64,000 bases of DNA from Alphaproteobacteria bacterium (lineage in GTDB: Bacteria; Pseudomonadota; Alphaproteobacteria; UBA8366; Aestuariispiraceae): assembly GCA_030065235.1 (NCBI GenBank), contig JASJDC010000007.1, positions 1 through 64,000 on the forward strand. The letters run 5' to 3'. Each line of letters starts with the position of its first letter. Positions within the stretch are counted from its first letter, which is position 1. This document shows, one piece after another, positions 53,731 through 63,119 of the stretch. A model generated the notes under the pieces. The model had not been told where the DNA came from, ran no database searches, and saw only the letters and a program-made list of their open reading frames with translations. The position numbers were made by a program, and so were the translations under genes.

Positions 53731-54747
53731 TCAATATATCAACTCGTCCTCGGCCCCGCCCTCGGAGATCACGATCTCGCCGCGGGCCGCCAGGTCTTTG
53801 GCCAGGTTCACCATCTCCATCTGGGCGTCGTCGACATCGCGCAGACGCACCGGACCAAGCGCCGCCATGTCCTCGCGCAGGATCTTGGCTGCGCGTTCCG
53901 ACATATTGCCGAAGAACAGGTTCTGGATTTGCTCGGACGAGCCTTTCAGCGCGATGCCCAGCTTGTCCTTGTCGACGCTGCGCAGCAGGGTCTGAACCGC
54001 GCTGGGATCGAGCTTCTGCAGATCCTCGAAGGTGAACATCAGGGCCTTGATGCGTTCGGCGCTGTCGCGGTTGCGCTCCTCCAGGAGCGTCATGAAGCGG
54101 TTTTCCGTGCTGCGATCCAGGCTGTTGAAAATCTCGGCCATCATCTCGTGGCTGTCACGCCGCGCCGTACGCGCCAGATTGGTCATAAACTCGTTGCGCA
54201 AGGTGCGCTCGACATCGTCCAAGACTTCTTTCTGCACCGCCTCCATGCGCAGCATGCGCATGATGACCTCCATCGCGAAGCTTTCCGGCAGCGCGGCGAG
54301 CACCCGGGAGCCGTGGTCGCTCTTGATCTTGCTCATCACCACCGCGACGGTCTGCGGGTATTCGTTCTTCAGATAGTTCGCCAGAACGACCTCGTTTACG
54401 TTGGCGAGCTTGTCCCACATGGTGCGGCCGGCCGGGCCGCGAATTTCCTCCATGATGGCGGCGACGCGATCGGCGTCCAGCGCCTTGCCGAGCAGTCGCT
54501 CCGTCGATTCATAGGATCCGACGAGGCTGCCGGTGGAGGAGATCTGTTCCGCGAATTCGACGAACAGCCGCTCAACCACGTTGGAACTGACCGTGCCCAG
54601 ATTGGCCATCGAGGAGGAAACCTCTCGGATTTCCTCATCATCCATGTGCGAGAACAAACGGGCGGCGTAATCCTCGCCGACGGCGAGCATCATGATGGCC
54701 GCTTTCTCAGGGCCGGATAAGCTGCGGTAGTCCTCACGCACCCGCAT
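53731..54747 (-). CDS. fliG: Flagellar motor switch protein FliG
   Basis: The product has 338 residues from the ATG at 54747 ([20 protein letters not shown]-like start). A GTG at 54798 would add 17 acidic residues. The three FliG domains are present: [33 protein letters not shown] with the middle-domain SRVLAALPE, and the C-terminal torque domain [20 protein letters not shown] with charged residues facing MotA. It begins 205 bases after the fliF stop. Confidence 0.94.
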   Translation of the reverse strand: MRVREDYRSLSGPEKAAIMMLAVGEDYAARLFSHMDDEEIREVSSSMANLGTVSSNVVERLFVEFAEQISSTGSLVGSYESTERLLGKALDADRVAAIMEEIRGPAGRTMWDKLANVNEVVLANYLKNEYPQTVAVVMSKIKSDHGSRVLAALPESFAMEVIMRMLRMEAVQKEVLDDVERTLRNEFMTNLARTARRDSHEMMAEIFNSLDRSTENRFMTLLEERNRDSAERIKALMFTFEDLQKLDPSAVQTLLRSVDKDKLGIALKGSSEQIQNLFFGNMSERAAKILREDMAALGPVRLRDVDDAQMEMVNLAKDLAARGEIVISEGGAEDELIY

Positions 54748-54952
54748 CGGTTCCGTTCCATTCTCCTCGTCGACGCGGTCCTCGCCGCCGCGTCGCACAG
54801 CCCGCCTTCGTCTCAGCCGAGACGGACGAGTCTCGCCGATTCAAGGGTGGGCGCCAGCCCTTTCCGCCCTGTCCGACCAGACGACGGGCCTAGCGCTGCT
54901 GCGCCGCGCGACTCGACCGCATTTCTTCTTATACCGCGTTGCGTCGGTTCCG

Positions 54953-56599
54953 CTAATTTGTTTCCGCATACATCCAGTTCCGCAGGATCGAGACGGCTTC
55001 TTCCGGATGCTTGTCGATGATCTCGCCGATCTTCTTCATCGACGAGGCTTTCACACGCCCTTCGATATGGGCGATGTCGATCATCGACTCCGCGTCCTCC
55101 TCGTCCTCGGCGATCGCTTCGGGCCCAACGGCGACCAGCTGACCGGACTGATCGGTGATCAGTTGCGGCCCGGCTTCTTCCGTCGCCAATGCGGTGATGG
55201 CTTCAGCCCGGACCTCGAAGATTTTCGAGATCAGCGGCCGAATGACCAAGAGCGCGATCAGCAGCCCGACGCCGCCCAATATCAGGATTTCGATCAGGCG
55301 TCGGATTTCGGCGATTGGGAAGCCGAAGAAGGTTTCGGGACCGACATCGGCGATATCCACCGGATCGGCGAAGGGCATATTGACGATCTCGACCGAGTCG
55401 ACGCCTTCCTCAAAGCCGATCGCCGAGCGCACCAAGGCCTCGATCTGCTCCATTTCCTGCGGCGTCCGGGCGCGATACTCATAGATCGGCTCGCCATCCT
55501 CGTTGACGCCGGTTTCGACCTGATCGCCATCGACCAGGATCGCGACGGACACGCTGCGGACCTCGCCGGGCGCTTTCACCGTGTTGATCAGCGTTTTCGA
55601 GATTTCGAAATTCGAGCGTTCTTCCGTGCGGGTGGAGTTCTCGGTTACGCCGCCCGCGCCGCCGAACGCGTCGCCGCCGTCCGGCAGGTTGTTGGCGACC
55701 GTCACCGGGTCCTCGCCCTCGGACAGGTTGTTCACTTCTTCGATGGTCTCGTTCGAGCGCAGAACCTGACCTTCCGGATCGAAAGTTTCGACATTCTGGA
55801 CGACTTGGCTCATATCGACCTCGGCCCGCACTTCGGCGCGCACCTTCCCGAAGCCGATGGTCTTTTCGAGCAGTTCTTCAAGCCGCCGCGCCAGGCGGTT
55901 CTCGAACCCGACCTGCATTTCCGATGCGGTCGCCGCCGCCTGACCCTCGTCATCGCCGCCGCGCGCCAGCAAAGAGCCGCGGTCGTCGGCGATGGTGATA
56001 TTGCCGGGTGTCAGCCGATCGACCGCCGTCGCAACCAAATGCTGGATCGCCAGGACTTGCTCCCGATCCAGGCGCTGGCCGCCGCGCATGCGGAGAATGA
56101 CCGACGCGCTGGGCTCCCGCACCTCGCGGCTGAACAGTTCGCGGCTCGGCGTGACCAAATGCACGCGGGCGGAGCGGACTGTGGTGAAGGTCGAAATGGT
56201 GCGCGCAAGTTCGCCTTCCAAAGCGCGGCGTCGGTTCGTCTCCTGCTGTTCGCTGGAGACGCCGAAACTCTGGTCGCGATCGAAAATCTCATTGCCGAGG
56301 ATCCGGCCGCCGAAACCCAGCTCCGCCAAGGACAGCCTTAGATCGGCGACCTGATCTGCGGGCACCAGCACTTCGGTGCCTTGGTTGCGTAGTTCGAACG
56401 GCACGCTTTGCGTGGAGAGTTGATTGACGATCTGGGTCGCGTCGCCTTGATCCAAGTCGCCGTAGAGGAGTTGCATGTTGGGAGACGTCAGCCGGGTCAT
56501 CATGAAGATGAAGAAGGCCATCAGCGCGACGGCGACGGCGCCGATGGCGGCGACCCTGGCCGGACCAAGATTATGAAATAGCTGCACGATGCCGTTCAC
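54953..56599 (-). CDS. fliF: Flagellar MS-ring protein FliF
   Basis: The product has 548 residues from a GTG at 56599, with GGGGAG 6-8 bases upstream. Membrane segments lie at about 16-35 and 430-455. The ring-building domains include LLYGDLDQGDATQIVNQLST and GFGGRILGNEIFDRDQSFGV; the C-terminal 40 residues (SSMKKIGEIIDKHPEEAVSI) form the FliG-binding tail. First gene of the operon. The 423-base upstream gap contains its promoter region. Confidence 0.95.
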   Translation of the reverse strand: MNGIVQLFHNLGPARVAAIGAVAVALMAFFIFMMTRLTSPNMQLLYGDLDQGDATQIVNQLSTQSVPFELRNQGTEVLVPADQVADLRLSLAELGFGGRILGNEIFDRDQSFGVSSEQQETNRRRALEGELARTISTFTTVRSARVHLVTPSRELFSREVREPSASVILRMRGGQRLDREQVLAIQHLVATAVDRLTPGNITIADDRGSLLARGGDDEGQAAATASEMQVGFENRLARRLEELLEKTIGFGKVRAEVRAEVDMSQVVQNVETFDPEGQVLRSNETIEEVNNLSEGEDPVTVANNLPDGGDAFGGAGGVTENSTRTEERSNFEISKTLINTVKAPGEVRSVSVAILVDGDQVETGVNEDGEPIYEYRARTPQEMEQIEALVRSAIGFEEGVDSVEIVNMPFADPVDIADVGPETFFGFPIAEIRRLIEILILGGVGLLIALLVIRPLISKIFEVRAEAITALATEEAGPQLITDQSGQLVAVGPEAIAEDEEDAESMIDIAHIEGRVKASSMKKIGEIIDKHPEEAVSILRNWMYAETN

Positions 56600-57022
56600 G
56601 CGTCTTCTCCCCGTTTCACAGCCGCGATAGGCCGCGTCTCCAAAAACCCGTTCCAGCCGTGACTAAGGCCGGTGTTGCGGCCGTGCGGGCTCTCCATTCC
56701 GCGCGCGGCGCTCGGGCGTATGAGGAAAGGCGGCGTCCTCCGAAACGGGTCCGATTCGCCTTTCTCTTGACTCTCCCAAAATAACGATATGCTGATTTTC
56801 AAAAGAAATGAAGTAGAAACTGGGAAATATTTTCTTACTAGGCTTGTTGGGTTTTGAAGTAATACTGAAGTGAACAAGTATTCACACAGGTTCTTCTGTC
56901 GGTTTGTTAGTAGTGGCGTCATGGATCCTGACTTCCCAATGGTTCGCGCGCGCGTCCCGCCGATGAGGCGGGCGCGGCCGGATCGGTCCGGCGCGCGGCT
57001 GCTGAAGCTGGTTCGGAAAGGG
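56600..57022 (-). promoter_or_regulatory. AT-rich upstream region of fliF
   Basis: The 423-base gap between fliF and sciP is unusually AT-rich between about 56770 and 56930, in contrast to the GC-rich genome. GTGAACAAGTATTCAC at 56870-56885 is a palindrome with 5-bp arms. An open frame over 56596-56922 has no family features and is not counted as a gene. I could not identify a CtrA box (TTAA-N7-TTAA) or a -24/-12 promoter with confidence. Confidence 0.5.
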
Positions 57023-57391
57023 TTAGGCTGTCGCCTTGTCTGACCGGTCTCGGCGGCGCGCGCCGGAAACCCGGGTGACCATCAGCCCGGCCAGTCCGCT
57101 GGCTCTGTATCGGCGCCGCCAGAGTTCGATTTCTTCCATCGTCAGGTCGTACCGGCGGCAGGCCTCGTCCGGTTCGAGCGACCCGTCCTCCACCGCGTCG
57201 ACCACGGCGGCTTTGCCGCGCGGGGTCCAGCGTCGGGTGAACGGCGTCGGCAGGCCCCTGGTTTGCTCGGCTGCGCCCGATCTGGCGGCGTCGGTTTCGC
57301 CTGACGGCGTGCGCCTCAGGTCGACAATGACGGATGCGTCTGCCTTGTTGGCTTCTTCTCCACCGCGACCGTTCTCGAAATGGCGATCCAT
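57023..57391 (-). CDS. sciP: CtrA inhibitor SciP (DUF1153 protein)
   Basis: The product has 122 residues from the ATG at 57391 (MDRHFENGRGGEEAN), with AGGAGG 6 bases upstream; a longer frame to 57523 is less likely. The C-terminal DUF1153 helix-turn-helix is clear: RRWTPRGKAAVVDAVEDGSL, EACRRYDLTMEEIELWRRRY and GLAGLMVTRV. In Caulobacter SciP blocks CtrA-dependent transcription in G1. Its location beside fliF and flgE fits cell-cycle control of flagellar genes. The N-terminal 50 residues are an unusual Glu/Asp/Ala-rich extension. Confidence 0.9.
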   Translation of the reverse strand: MDRHFENGRGGEEANKADASVIVDLRRTPSGETDAARSGAAEQTRGLPTPFTRRWTPRGKAAVVDAVEDGSLEPDEACRRYDLTMEEIELWRRRYRASGLAGLMVTRVSGARRRDRSDKATA

Positions 57392-57567
57392 TTCATCCTC
57401 CTGGTCTGGTGCTCTCTCGTCTCTCGTGCTCTCGTCAGCGCTGGCGGCGATCCACTCAGCCCGGCTAATCTCTCCTTCAGCCAGTGACATATGCAAATTG
57501 ACTAAAATTTTATGGAAATGCAATAGGGTTTTTGGCGAGTCGGTTTTAGGCGGCTTTTCAGCATAAG

Positions 57568-57602
57568 AAAGAGGGGCGCCGTCCGATCCGGCGCCCCTCT
57601 TT
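57568..57602 (-). terminator. Terminator after flgE
   Basis: AAAGAGGGGCGCC at 57568-57580 pairs perfectly with GGCGCCCCTCTTT at 57590-57602 around a 9-base loop. The 13-bp stem ends in a short T-tract on the minus strand (TTTCTT). It lies 21 bases past the flgE stop and separates flgE from sciP. Confidence 0.85.
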
Positions 57603-57623
57603 AACTTATTGAATTTGCGAGCT

Positions 57624-59096
57624 TTACCGGACGATCCGGATCAGTTCCTCCAGCAGCTCGTCCGCCGTCGTGATGCTGCGTGTGTTTGCGGAGTAGGAGC
57701 GCTGGGTGACAATCAGCTTGGTGAATTCATCGGCGATATCGACGGTGGATTGCTCCAGAGAAGACGGCGATATGACGCCCGAACCGCCGGTGCCCGGCAC
57801 CCGGGCGACAGCCTGCCCGCTGTCATCGGTTTGGCTGAAGACGTTGCCGGTGCGCGGCTGTAGTGCGTTCGGGCTGTTGAAGGTCGTCACCGGAATCTGG
57901 AAGATCTCGCGGGTGACGCCATTGTCGAACAGCGCCGTGACGATGCCGTCTTCCGAAACGGTGACGCCGGTCAGCGAGCCGAATTGCCGGCCGTTCTGAT
58001 CGATGTCGTCGATCACGTTCGCCCCTTCGAACTGTTTCAAACCGTTGGTGGAGTTGAGAGAGCCGAGGTTGAGATCGATCGCGACTAAATCGCCCGCTGT
58101 CGTCGCATCGGCGTCATAGTCGATCAGGAATTGCAGCGTGTCCGCGCCGTCGAGCGCAACATCCGTCCCTGGCGTTGGCAGGTTCGAGGTGACGGTCGCC
58201 AAAGATCCATCGGGATTGAAAGTGACTTGTCCCAAATTCGCGCTCACGCCGTCTAGCGCCATGTCGCCGGCCGCCAAATTGGCGAGTTGCGTCGCGGCGA
58301 GTTGTTCGTCAGCGCCGATAATCAGGTCGCCTGCCGTGTCGGCGCCCGCACCGTTGTCAATGGCGGCTGCGCTATTCCCGTCAGCGTCGGGATTGATAAA
58401 CTGTCCGCCGCCGGCGATCGTCGCGCTGACATCCCAGGTATCCGGGGCGGAGTCCTTGGTGAATGTCACGGTCAGGGTGCGTTGCGCGCCTTGCCGGTTG
58501 AAGACCTGCACGCCGATATCGAACGTGTTGCCGGTCGCGGTGGAGGCGCGCAAGTTCGCTTCGAGTTCGATGCTTGTTGTCGGCGTGGCCACAGCGGAGG
58601 CGGCCGAGACATTGACGCCGGAAAACGCGTTGGCGACATTGGTGACCTCAAAGCCGGTATCGGTCGCATTGCGTCCCCATCCGGTTAGGAAGAAGCCGGC
58701 GGCGTTGACCAGATTGCCGTCCTGGTCGGTCCGGAACTCGCCCGCGCGCGTGTAAAAGATATCGCCGGTCACTTCCTGCTCACCCGTGGTTGCGTTGAGC
58801 GTCAGCTCGTCGGTGACCGTAAAGAAGCCCTGACCGGTAATCGCCAGATCGGTCGCGCTTGAGGAGGCGGCCAGCAACCCTTGCTCGTTGATGTCGCGCG
58901 CGACCCGGCTCTGGACTCCGCCGGAGGAGTACAGGGTCGGCGAGGCCGACGTCGTGACCAGGGTCGAAAATTGAACCCGGTTCACCTTGTATCCATTGGT
59001 GTTCACATTCGCGATATTGTCGGATGTCGTGGCCAGGGCCTGGCTTTGCACGAACAGTCCGGACACGCCGGAACGCAGGGCGCCGAAGATACTCAT
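57624..59096 (-). CDS. flgE: Flagellar hook protein FlgE
   Basis: The product has 490 residues. The N-terminal rod-hook segment MSIFGALRSGVSGLFVQSQA with SDNIANVNTNGYK and the C-terminal RSYSANTRSITTADELLEEL are complete, and the variable central D1-D2 domains are rich in Asp, Thr and Ala. FlgE subunits form the universal joint outside the cell. GGAGG lies upstream of the ATG. It is 172 bases after flgD. Confidence 0.94.
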   Translation of the reverse strand: MSIFGALRSGVSGLFVQSQALATTSDNIANVNTNGYKVNRVQFSTLVTTSASPTLYSSGGVQSRVARDINEQGLLAASSSATDLAITGQGFFTVTDELTLNATTGEQEVTGDIFYTRAGEFRTDQDGNLVNAAGFFLTGWGRNATDTGFEVTNVANAFSGVNVSAASAVATPTTSIELEANLRASTATGNTFDIGVQVFNRQGAQRTLTVTFTKDSAPDTWDVSATIAGGGQFINPDADGNSAAAIDNGAGADTAGDLIIGADEQLAATQLANLAAGDMALDGVSANLGQVTFNPDGSLATVTSNLPTPGTDVALDGADTLQFLIDYDADATTAGDLVAIDLNLGSLNSTNGLKQFEGANVIDDIDQNGRQFGSLTGVTVSEDGIVTALFDNGVTREIFQIPVTTFNSPNALQPRTGNVFSQTDDSGQAVARVPGTGGSGVISPSSLEQSTVDIADEFTKLIVTQRSYSANTRSITTADELLEELIRIVR

Positions 59097-59178
59097 TCTT
59101 CAAATCCTCCAGACAGGGACCGGCTCATGGCCCGCGTTCGGAAACGCGGCGCGCATACACGGCTTCTGCGTTCGCTAG

Positions 59179-59200
59179 AAACGCCGGTTCTCCGGCGTTT
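59179..59200 (-). terminator. Small hairpin between flgD and flgE
   Basis: AAACGCCGG at 59179-59187 pairs with CCGGCGTTT at 59192-59200 around TTCT. No long T-tract follows on the minus strand. It may be a weak attenuator or an mRNA-stability element raising flgE relative to flgD; not proven. Confidence 0.5.
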
Positions 59201-59268
59201 GTTTCAGTGCGCCCGATTTTTGGGCGTCAGGCCTTTGGCGGCCTCCGCTCAAACAGACGACGTCTCCG

Positions 59269-59967
59269 TTACAAAGGCGGTACGGGCGGCGCTTCGGCCT
59301 CCCGCACTTTCAAAATGTTGTCGATCGGGACGCTCAGATCGCCCATGGTCAGGAATACGCCGTCGTCGTCGCTTTCCACCCCGTCGACACGGCCTTCGAC
59401 GCTCTGTTTGACGTCGATCGGGACGTCATCGCTATCGACTGCGTTCACGCGGAAGAAGTAGACGCCAGGCGGCAACGGGTCGCCCGAGCCGTCCAAACCG
59501 TCGAAGTTGAAATCATTGACGCCGAAAACGGGCTCGACCGCCTGGACCAACACCGCGTCGCCGACCGCGTTGAAGACCGAGATCGACGCCGCGTCAGCCT
59601 CATCTTCCAGCGTGTAACGCAGGTTCACGCCGTCCTCGTCATTCTCCTCGAGATTGAAGGCGTCGCCCTCGACCTCGACCGTCTGACCGATATAGCCCAG
59701 CGCGCCGACCGCCTGATTGGCGGATTGCATCGATATCAAGTTTTCCAGGTTCGCATTCTGTTGGATCGATTGCTCGACATCGGCGAACAGGACCAGTTGA
59801 TTGGTGAATTCGTGCGTGTCCGTGGGCGACAACGGATCCTGGTTCTGCAACTGCGTCGTCAGAATCAACAGAAAGTTGTCAAAGTCGGCGCTGAATTGAG
59901 ACCGCGATTCATTGGCGCGTTGCGACTCTGTCGTATTCAGCGACGTGACGGCTTCAAGGCCTGACAT
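59269..59967 (-). CDS. flgD: Flagellar hook capping protein FlgD
   Basis: The product has 232 residues. The conserved N-terminal segment FLLILTTQLQNQDPLSPTDT and EFTNQLVLFADVEQSIQQNA is diagnostic, and the C-terminal part forms the FlgD Ig-like/tudor domain (VFGVNDFNFDGLDGSGDPLP). FlgD caps the growing hook. It lies between fliK and flgE, so the fliK-flgD-flgE order forms one hook-assembly unit. Confidence 0.93.
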   Translation of the reverse strand: MSGLEAVTSLNTTESQRANESRSQFSADFDNFLLILTTQLQNQDPLSPTDTHEFTNQLVLFADVEQSIQQNANLENLISMQSANQAVGALGYIGQTVEVEGDAFNLEENDEDGVNLRYTLEDEADAASISVFNAVGDAVLVQAVEPVFGVNDFNFDGLDGSGDPLPPGVYFFRVNAVDSDDVPIDVKQSVEGRVDGVESDDDGVFLTMGDLSVPIDNILKVREAEAPPVPPL

Positions 59968-60018
59968 TGCTTTCGTCCCTACTCGTTTTCAGTGCGTCTC
60001 GGCGTCTCGGCGCCACTG

Positions 60019-61566
60019 TTAAACTCGGACATCATACCGGCCGTTCTCATCGGCTTCGGCGATCTCGCCCAGGCCTAGCAGGCCCTCCTCGGCGCCGGCG
60101 ATCAGATCGCCCTCGCCTGCGCCGTCAGAGCTCATGGATGTTTTCGAGCCCGGAGACGCGTCGCCGAAGCCCTGCTGGCCCCGACTGCTCAGGTTGAAAC
60201 TCAGGCTGCCCGCATCTGTGTTCAGCCCCGCGTTCTGCAGGGTCTGCGCCAGATTGCGGGCGTCGGAGCGCAGCATGTCATAAGTCTCCTGACGCTCGAC
60301 ATTAACGACGGCGGTCATGCGACCGTCCTGCGCGACTTCCATTCGGATATCGATCTTGCCAAGCTCCGCCGGACGCATCTGGATGGTGATCCGGTCCAGG
60401 CCCTGATTGGCGGCCCGGTGGATGTTCACCGCGACCTGCTCGGTCACCATCGCCTGCGGCGCGCTGGGGCGTTGCGCGGCGGCGGCGATTCCTGTCGGAC
60501 GCGCCGGGGCGGTCCCGTGTCCGTTCTGGATCGGCGCGCCGCCGGTGGTTGGGTCGACTGTCAGAGGCGCGCCGGCGGGCGCAGCCGCTCCCTGCGACCC
60601 CTGGGCGGTTTGGGCGCTGGCCATCAGGGCGGCGAATTGCTGAGCTTGCGGCGACGGACCGATCATCGCGGCCTGCCCATTGGCGTTCTGTTGAGCGCCG
60701 GCGGCGCCGGACCCCATCTCTTGGCCGAGATTGGCGCCGGAAGCGGGCTTGGCGGCGGATTTCGAAGCGGTCTTGCCGGTTGCAGGGGTCGTGATTTCGG
60801 CGTTCGACGCGGCGTCTCCGAACTGGGCCGGCGTCAAACGTCCTTCTGGTCCCTTGCCGGATTGGACATTTTGCGCGGTCACCGCGGCGGCGGCCGTCAA
60901 TGTCGAGGCGGGTTGGGCGACGGTTTGTTCCGATTTGGTTAGCGACGCCTTCACGGCGGTGGCGTTCTGGGCGGCCTTTGTCGGCGTCGCGGCGGTTTGC
61001 GTTAGGACGATGTCCGGCGCTGTTTCGGCGGGCGCGGCGCCTCCTCGTTGCGCGAGCGCGGCTGGATTTCCAGACGCTTTCGCCTGTTGCGCCGCCAGTA
61101 CTTCGGCCGGGCGCGCATTGTTGGACGCCGGATCTCCGGCGGCGTTATGGCCCGGTTGCGCGGCGGTGTCGGTCTGGGATGGGCGCGCGGCCCCCTGGCT
61201 CTCCGGCCGCGGCCCGTCGTCGAGACCCGCTTCTTGCTCCGGCGCGCTCCGGCGCGGCTCCAGCGCCGCTGTCGGGTCGGTTTGGCTGGTTTCGTCGAGA
61301 TCGTCGATGACATCCGCGCGCCCGGCTTCGGCGTCGTCGCCGAACGGCTGATGGTCAAAACCGTTCTCATCGAGTTTGGACGCCTGCGGCGCGTCCAATT
61401 GACGGTCGATCCGCGCAAAGGAGACATTTTGCGGCAGTTGGCCCTGCAAGAGCGACGCGAAAAGATCAGATTTCTGGCTCGCGTTCAGAAACGCCTTCTC
61501 ATTATTCTCAGACGCAGTACGAGCGGCTTGATTGTCTGCTATCAGGTCGAGCGCGGCGACAGTCAT
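60019..61566 (-). CDS. fliK: Flagellar hook-length control protein FliK
   Basis: The product has 515 residues. A long Ala/Gln/Pro/Thr-rich region (to about 385) acts as the ruler in this family; the C-terminal Flg_hook domain carries VAVNIHRAANQGLDRITIQM, RPAELGKIDIRMEVAQDGRM and LAQTLQNAGLNTDAGSLSF. FliK stops hook growth and switches export to filament proteins. It lies 51 bases upstream of flgD. Confidence 0.9.
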   Translation of the reverse strand: MTVAALDLIADNQAARTASENNEKAFLNASQKSDLFASLLQGQLPQNVSFARIDRQLDAPQASKLDENGFDHQPFGDDAEAGRADVIDDLDETSQTDPTAALEPRRSAPEQEAGLDDGPRPESQGAARPSQTDTAAQPGHNAAGDPASNNARPAEVLAAQQAKASGNPAALAQRGGAAPAETAPDIVLTQTAATPTKAAQNATAVKASLTKSEQTVAQPASTLTAAAAVTAQNVQSGKGPEGRLTPAQFGDAASNAEITTPATGKTASKSAAKPASGANLGQEMGSGAAGAQQNANGQAAMIGPSPQAQQFAALMASAQTAQGSQGAAAPAGAPLTVDPTTGGAPIQNGHGTAPARPTGIAAAAQRPSAPQAMVTEQVAVNIHRAANQGLDRITIQMRPAELGKIDIRMEVAQDGRMTAVVNVERQETYDMLRSDARNLAQTLQNAGLNTDAGSLSFNLSSRGQQGFGDASPGSKTSMSSDGAGEGDLIAGAEEGLLGLGEIAEADENGRYDVRV

Positions 61567-61845
61567 TGCCTAGTCCTTGCGGTTTGTTCCGGCGTTAGGA
61601 CAGCAAGGCCCGGGCCAAACGGCGCGCGCGTCTAGAAAAGGCGGGATTCAAAGGCGGTTTGACGGGACTTTGGCGCGGCGGCCCTGTCTGTGCGTGGGGA
61701 AAAGCGGACGGCCGCGGCTCAATCGTGCCGGGCGCCGCACCGAGGGTGGGGTAAAACTTGCCGCGAACGGGCGCTTGGACAGGCCCGCCGCCCTTGGGCC
61801 CGGTCTATTTGCTTGGCTGGCGGCCTGATGCGCGATCCGGCCCGA

Positions 61846-62265
61846 TCAGGCGGAAGTGTCGACCGGCTCCACGCCCGCGCCGGCGGCGACAAGCTGATCG
61901 AACTGCTGGTCGAGGAATTCGACCAGAGCCTCCGATGGGATCCGCTGGATCACCTCCTCGGTGCTCGGCTGCAAGATCTCCAGGAAGACCTGCTCGTTTT
62001 CGGGATCGAATCCGATGCGCGTCGACAGGCCCGCCAGCTCCAAAGACTGAAGCGACGCAACGGCGGCGTCTCGTTCCCGGTTGCTGGGGCGGCGCAGCGC
62101 ATCGTCTTCCCGCGCGTTGGCGTCGGTAGCCGACACGGTCGGCGTGACGACGCTGTCGGGCGCGCCCTGAACCGGCGCAACGCCGCCCGCCGCAAAGGCC
62201 GGCGAGGAAGCGCTCTGCGCCCCGGGTTGCGGGCTGCTCAAAGGGTTATTTGGGGCGACATCCAT
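61846..62265 (-). CDS. FlaG-like flagellar protein
   Basis: The product has 139 residues from the ATG at 62265 (MDVAPNNPLSSPQPGAQ), with GGAG about 9 bases upstream. The last 50 residues resemble FlaG: GLSTRIGFDPENEQVFLEIL followed by EEVIQRIPSEALVEFLDQQF. FlaG affects filament length in other bacteria. The N-terminal part is a low-complexity Ser/Ala/Pro linker. It stands before fliK across 279 bases without a gene. Confidence 0.75.
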   Translation of the reverse strand: MDVAPNNPLSSPQPGAQSASSPAFAAGGVAPVQGAPDSVVTPTVSATDANAREDDALRRPSNRERDAAVASLQSLELAGLSTRIGFDPENEQVFLEILQPSTEEVIQRIPSEALVEFLDQQFDQLVAAGAGVEPVDTSA

Positions 62266-62563
62266 GTCATTGTCTCCGGACAGCATTCTGCCAAAACCGG
62301 ATGATCCTGACGTCCGCGACCCTTCTGGGACGCGCAGGCCCGGGTCCGACGCTGTCAATCGGCATCAGTGCGGGCGCTAACGACCAGTCTCACCAACTCG
62401 AAAGTAGCAGAAATCTGCGATTTCTTCAAGTTTCTGATATCGCGCCCGCATTTCGCCTGGACCCGGCCTGGTCAGAAGACGACACTCTGGCGTTTGCGCG
62501 TCGCCGGTTCCGTGGTCGGAGGATCGCCCGTCGGGCCCGGTTGCGCGAGAGTAAGGACCTGCG

Positions 62564-62935
62564 ATGACTGCGCCGCCCGCGAACGAAAATGACACCCCCG
62601 CGGCGGCGGATGCCGGCGACGGCGGGGACGACGCGTCCGGGTTGGAGCGCGCAGCGCCGGCTGATCCGGCTCTGCGAGACAGTTCTGCGGCGCTGTCCGC
62701 GCGACGCAAGGACCTGATCGTCGATCTGATGCGGACCGTAAACAAAGCCTCCGCCGATGGCCTGGAGCCCCGCGCTGCGAACGAAACGCTGCTGGCCCTT
62801 TCGATCAGTGTTTTTGTCGGAACCTTGGGCCGGGAAGGGGCCGCGCTGCTCATCGAACGGTTGCCCGACAAGATCCGGAAGGGCGATTTCGGCGATGGCG
62901 GCGATTTGGAGCCGCCGCGCTCGCCGTCCGCGTAG
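62564..62935 (+). CDS. Small hypothetical protein beside flbT
   Basis: The product has 123 residues. Its first 40 residues are an acidic Asp/Gly/Ala linker, then a compact helical part (RRKDLIVDLMRTVNKASADG, then ANETLLALSISVFVGTLGRE) and a Pro/Ser tail. No known motif is seen. It is divergent from the flaG-like gene and 184 bases before flbT, in the same direction. The start ATG follows GGACCTGCG without a strong ribosome-binding site. The regular helices favour a real gene. Confidence 0.65.
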   Translation: MTAPPANENDTPAAADAGDGGDDASGLERAAPADPALRDSSAALSARRKDLIVDLMRTVNKASADGLEPRAANETLLALSISVFVGTLGREGAALLIERLPDKIRKGDFGDGGDLEPPRSPSA

Positions 62936-63119
62936 CGCAGTCTGTTTCGGAGCGGCTTCGTCCTGCTCGGCCCGACCGTTGCATAGCTCGGACAAAGCCG
63001 CGGTCTTCTCAAACAAGGCCTCGACCACTAGATTTGGGTAAGGCTGGTCGGTTCGACGCCGGCTCGACAAGACGCGCTTTGTTGCGCGGAATGATCTGCG
63101 TAGGGAAAGGACTGACGGC

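Noticed and set aside
56596-56922. A 108-residue minus-strand frame upstream of fliF
   Set aside because: No ribosome-binding site or motif was seen; it overlaps the fliF GTG start and covers the AT-rich control region.
57601-57615. TTAA-N7-AATT as a CtrA box
   Set aside because: The second half is AATT rather than TTAA and the site lies in the flgE 3' region, not before a start.
62940-63119. A -24/-12 sigma-54 promoter before flbT
   Set aside because: GG and GC pairs occur by chance in this GC-rich DNA; no TGGCAC-N5-TTGC-like sequence was found.
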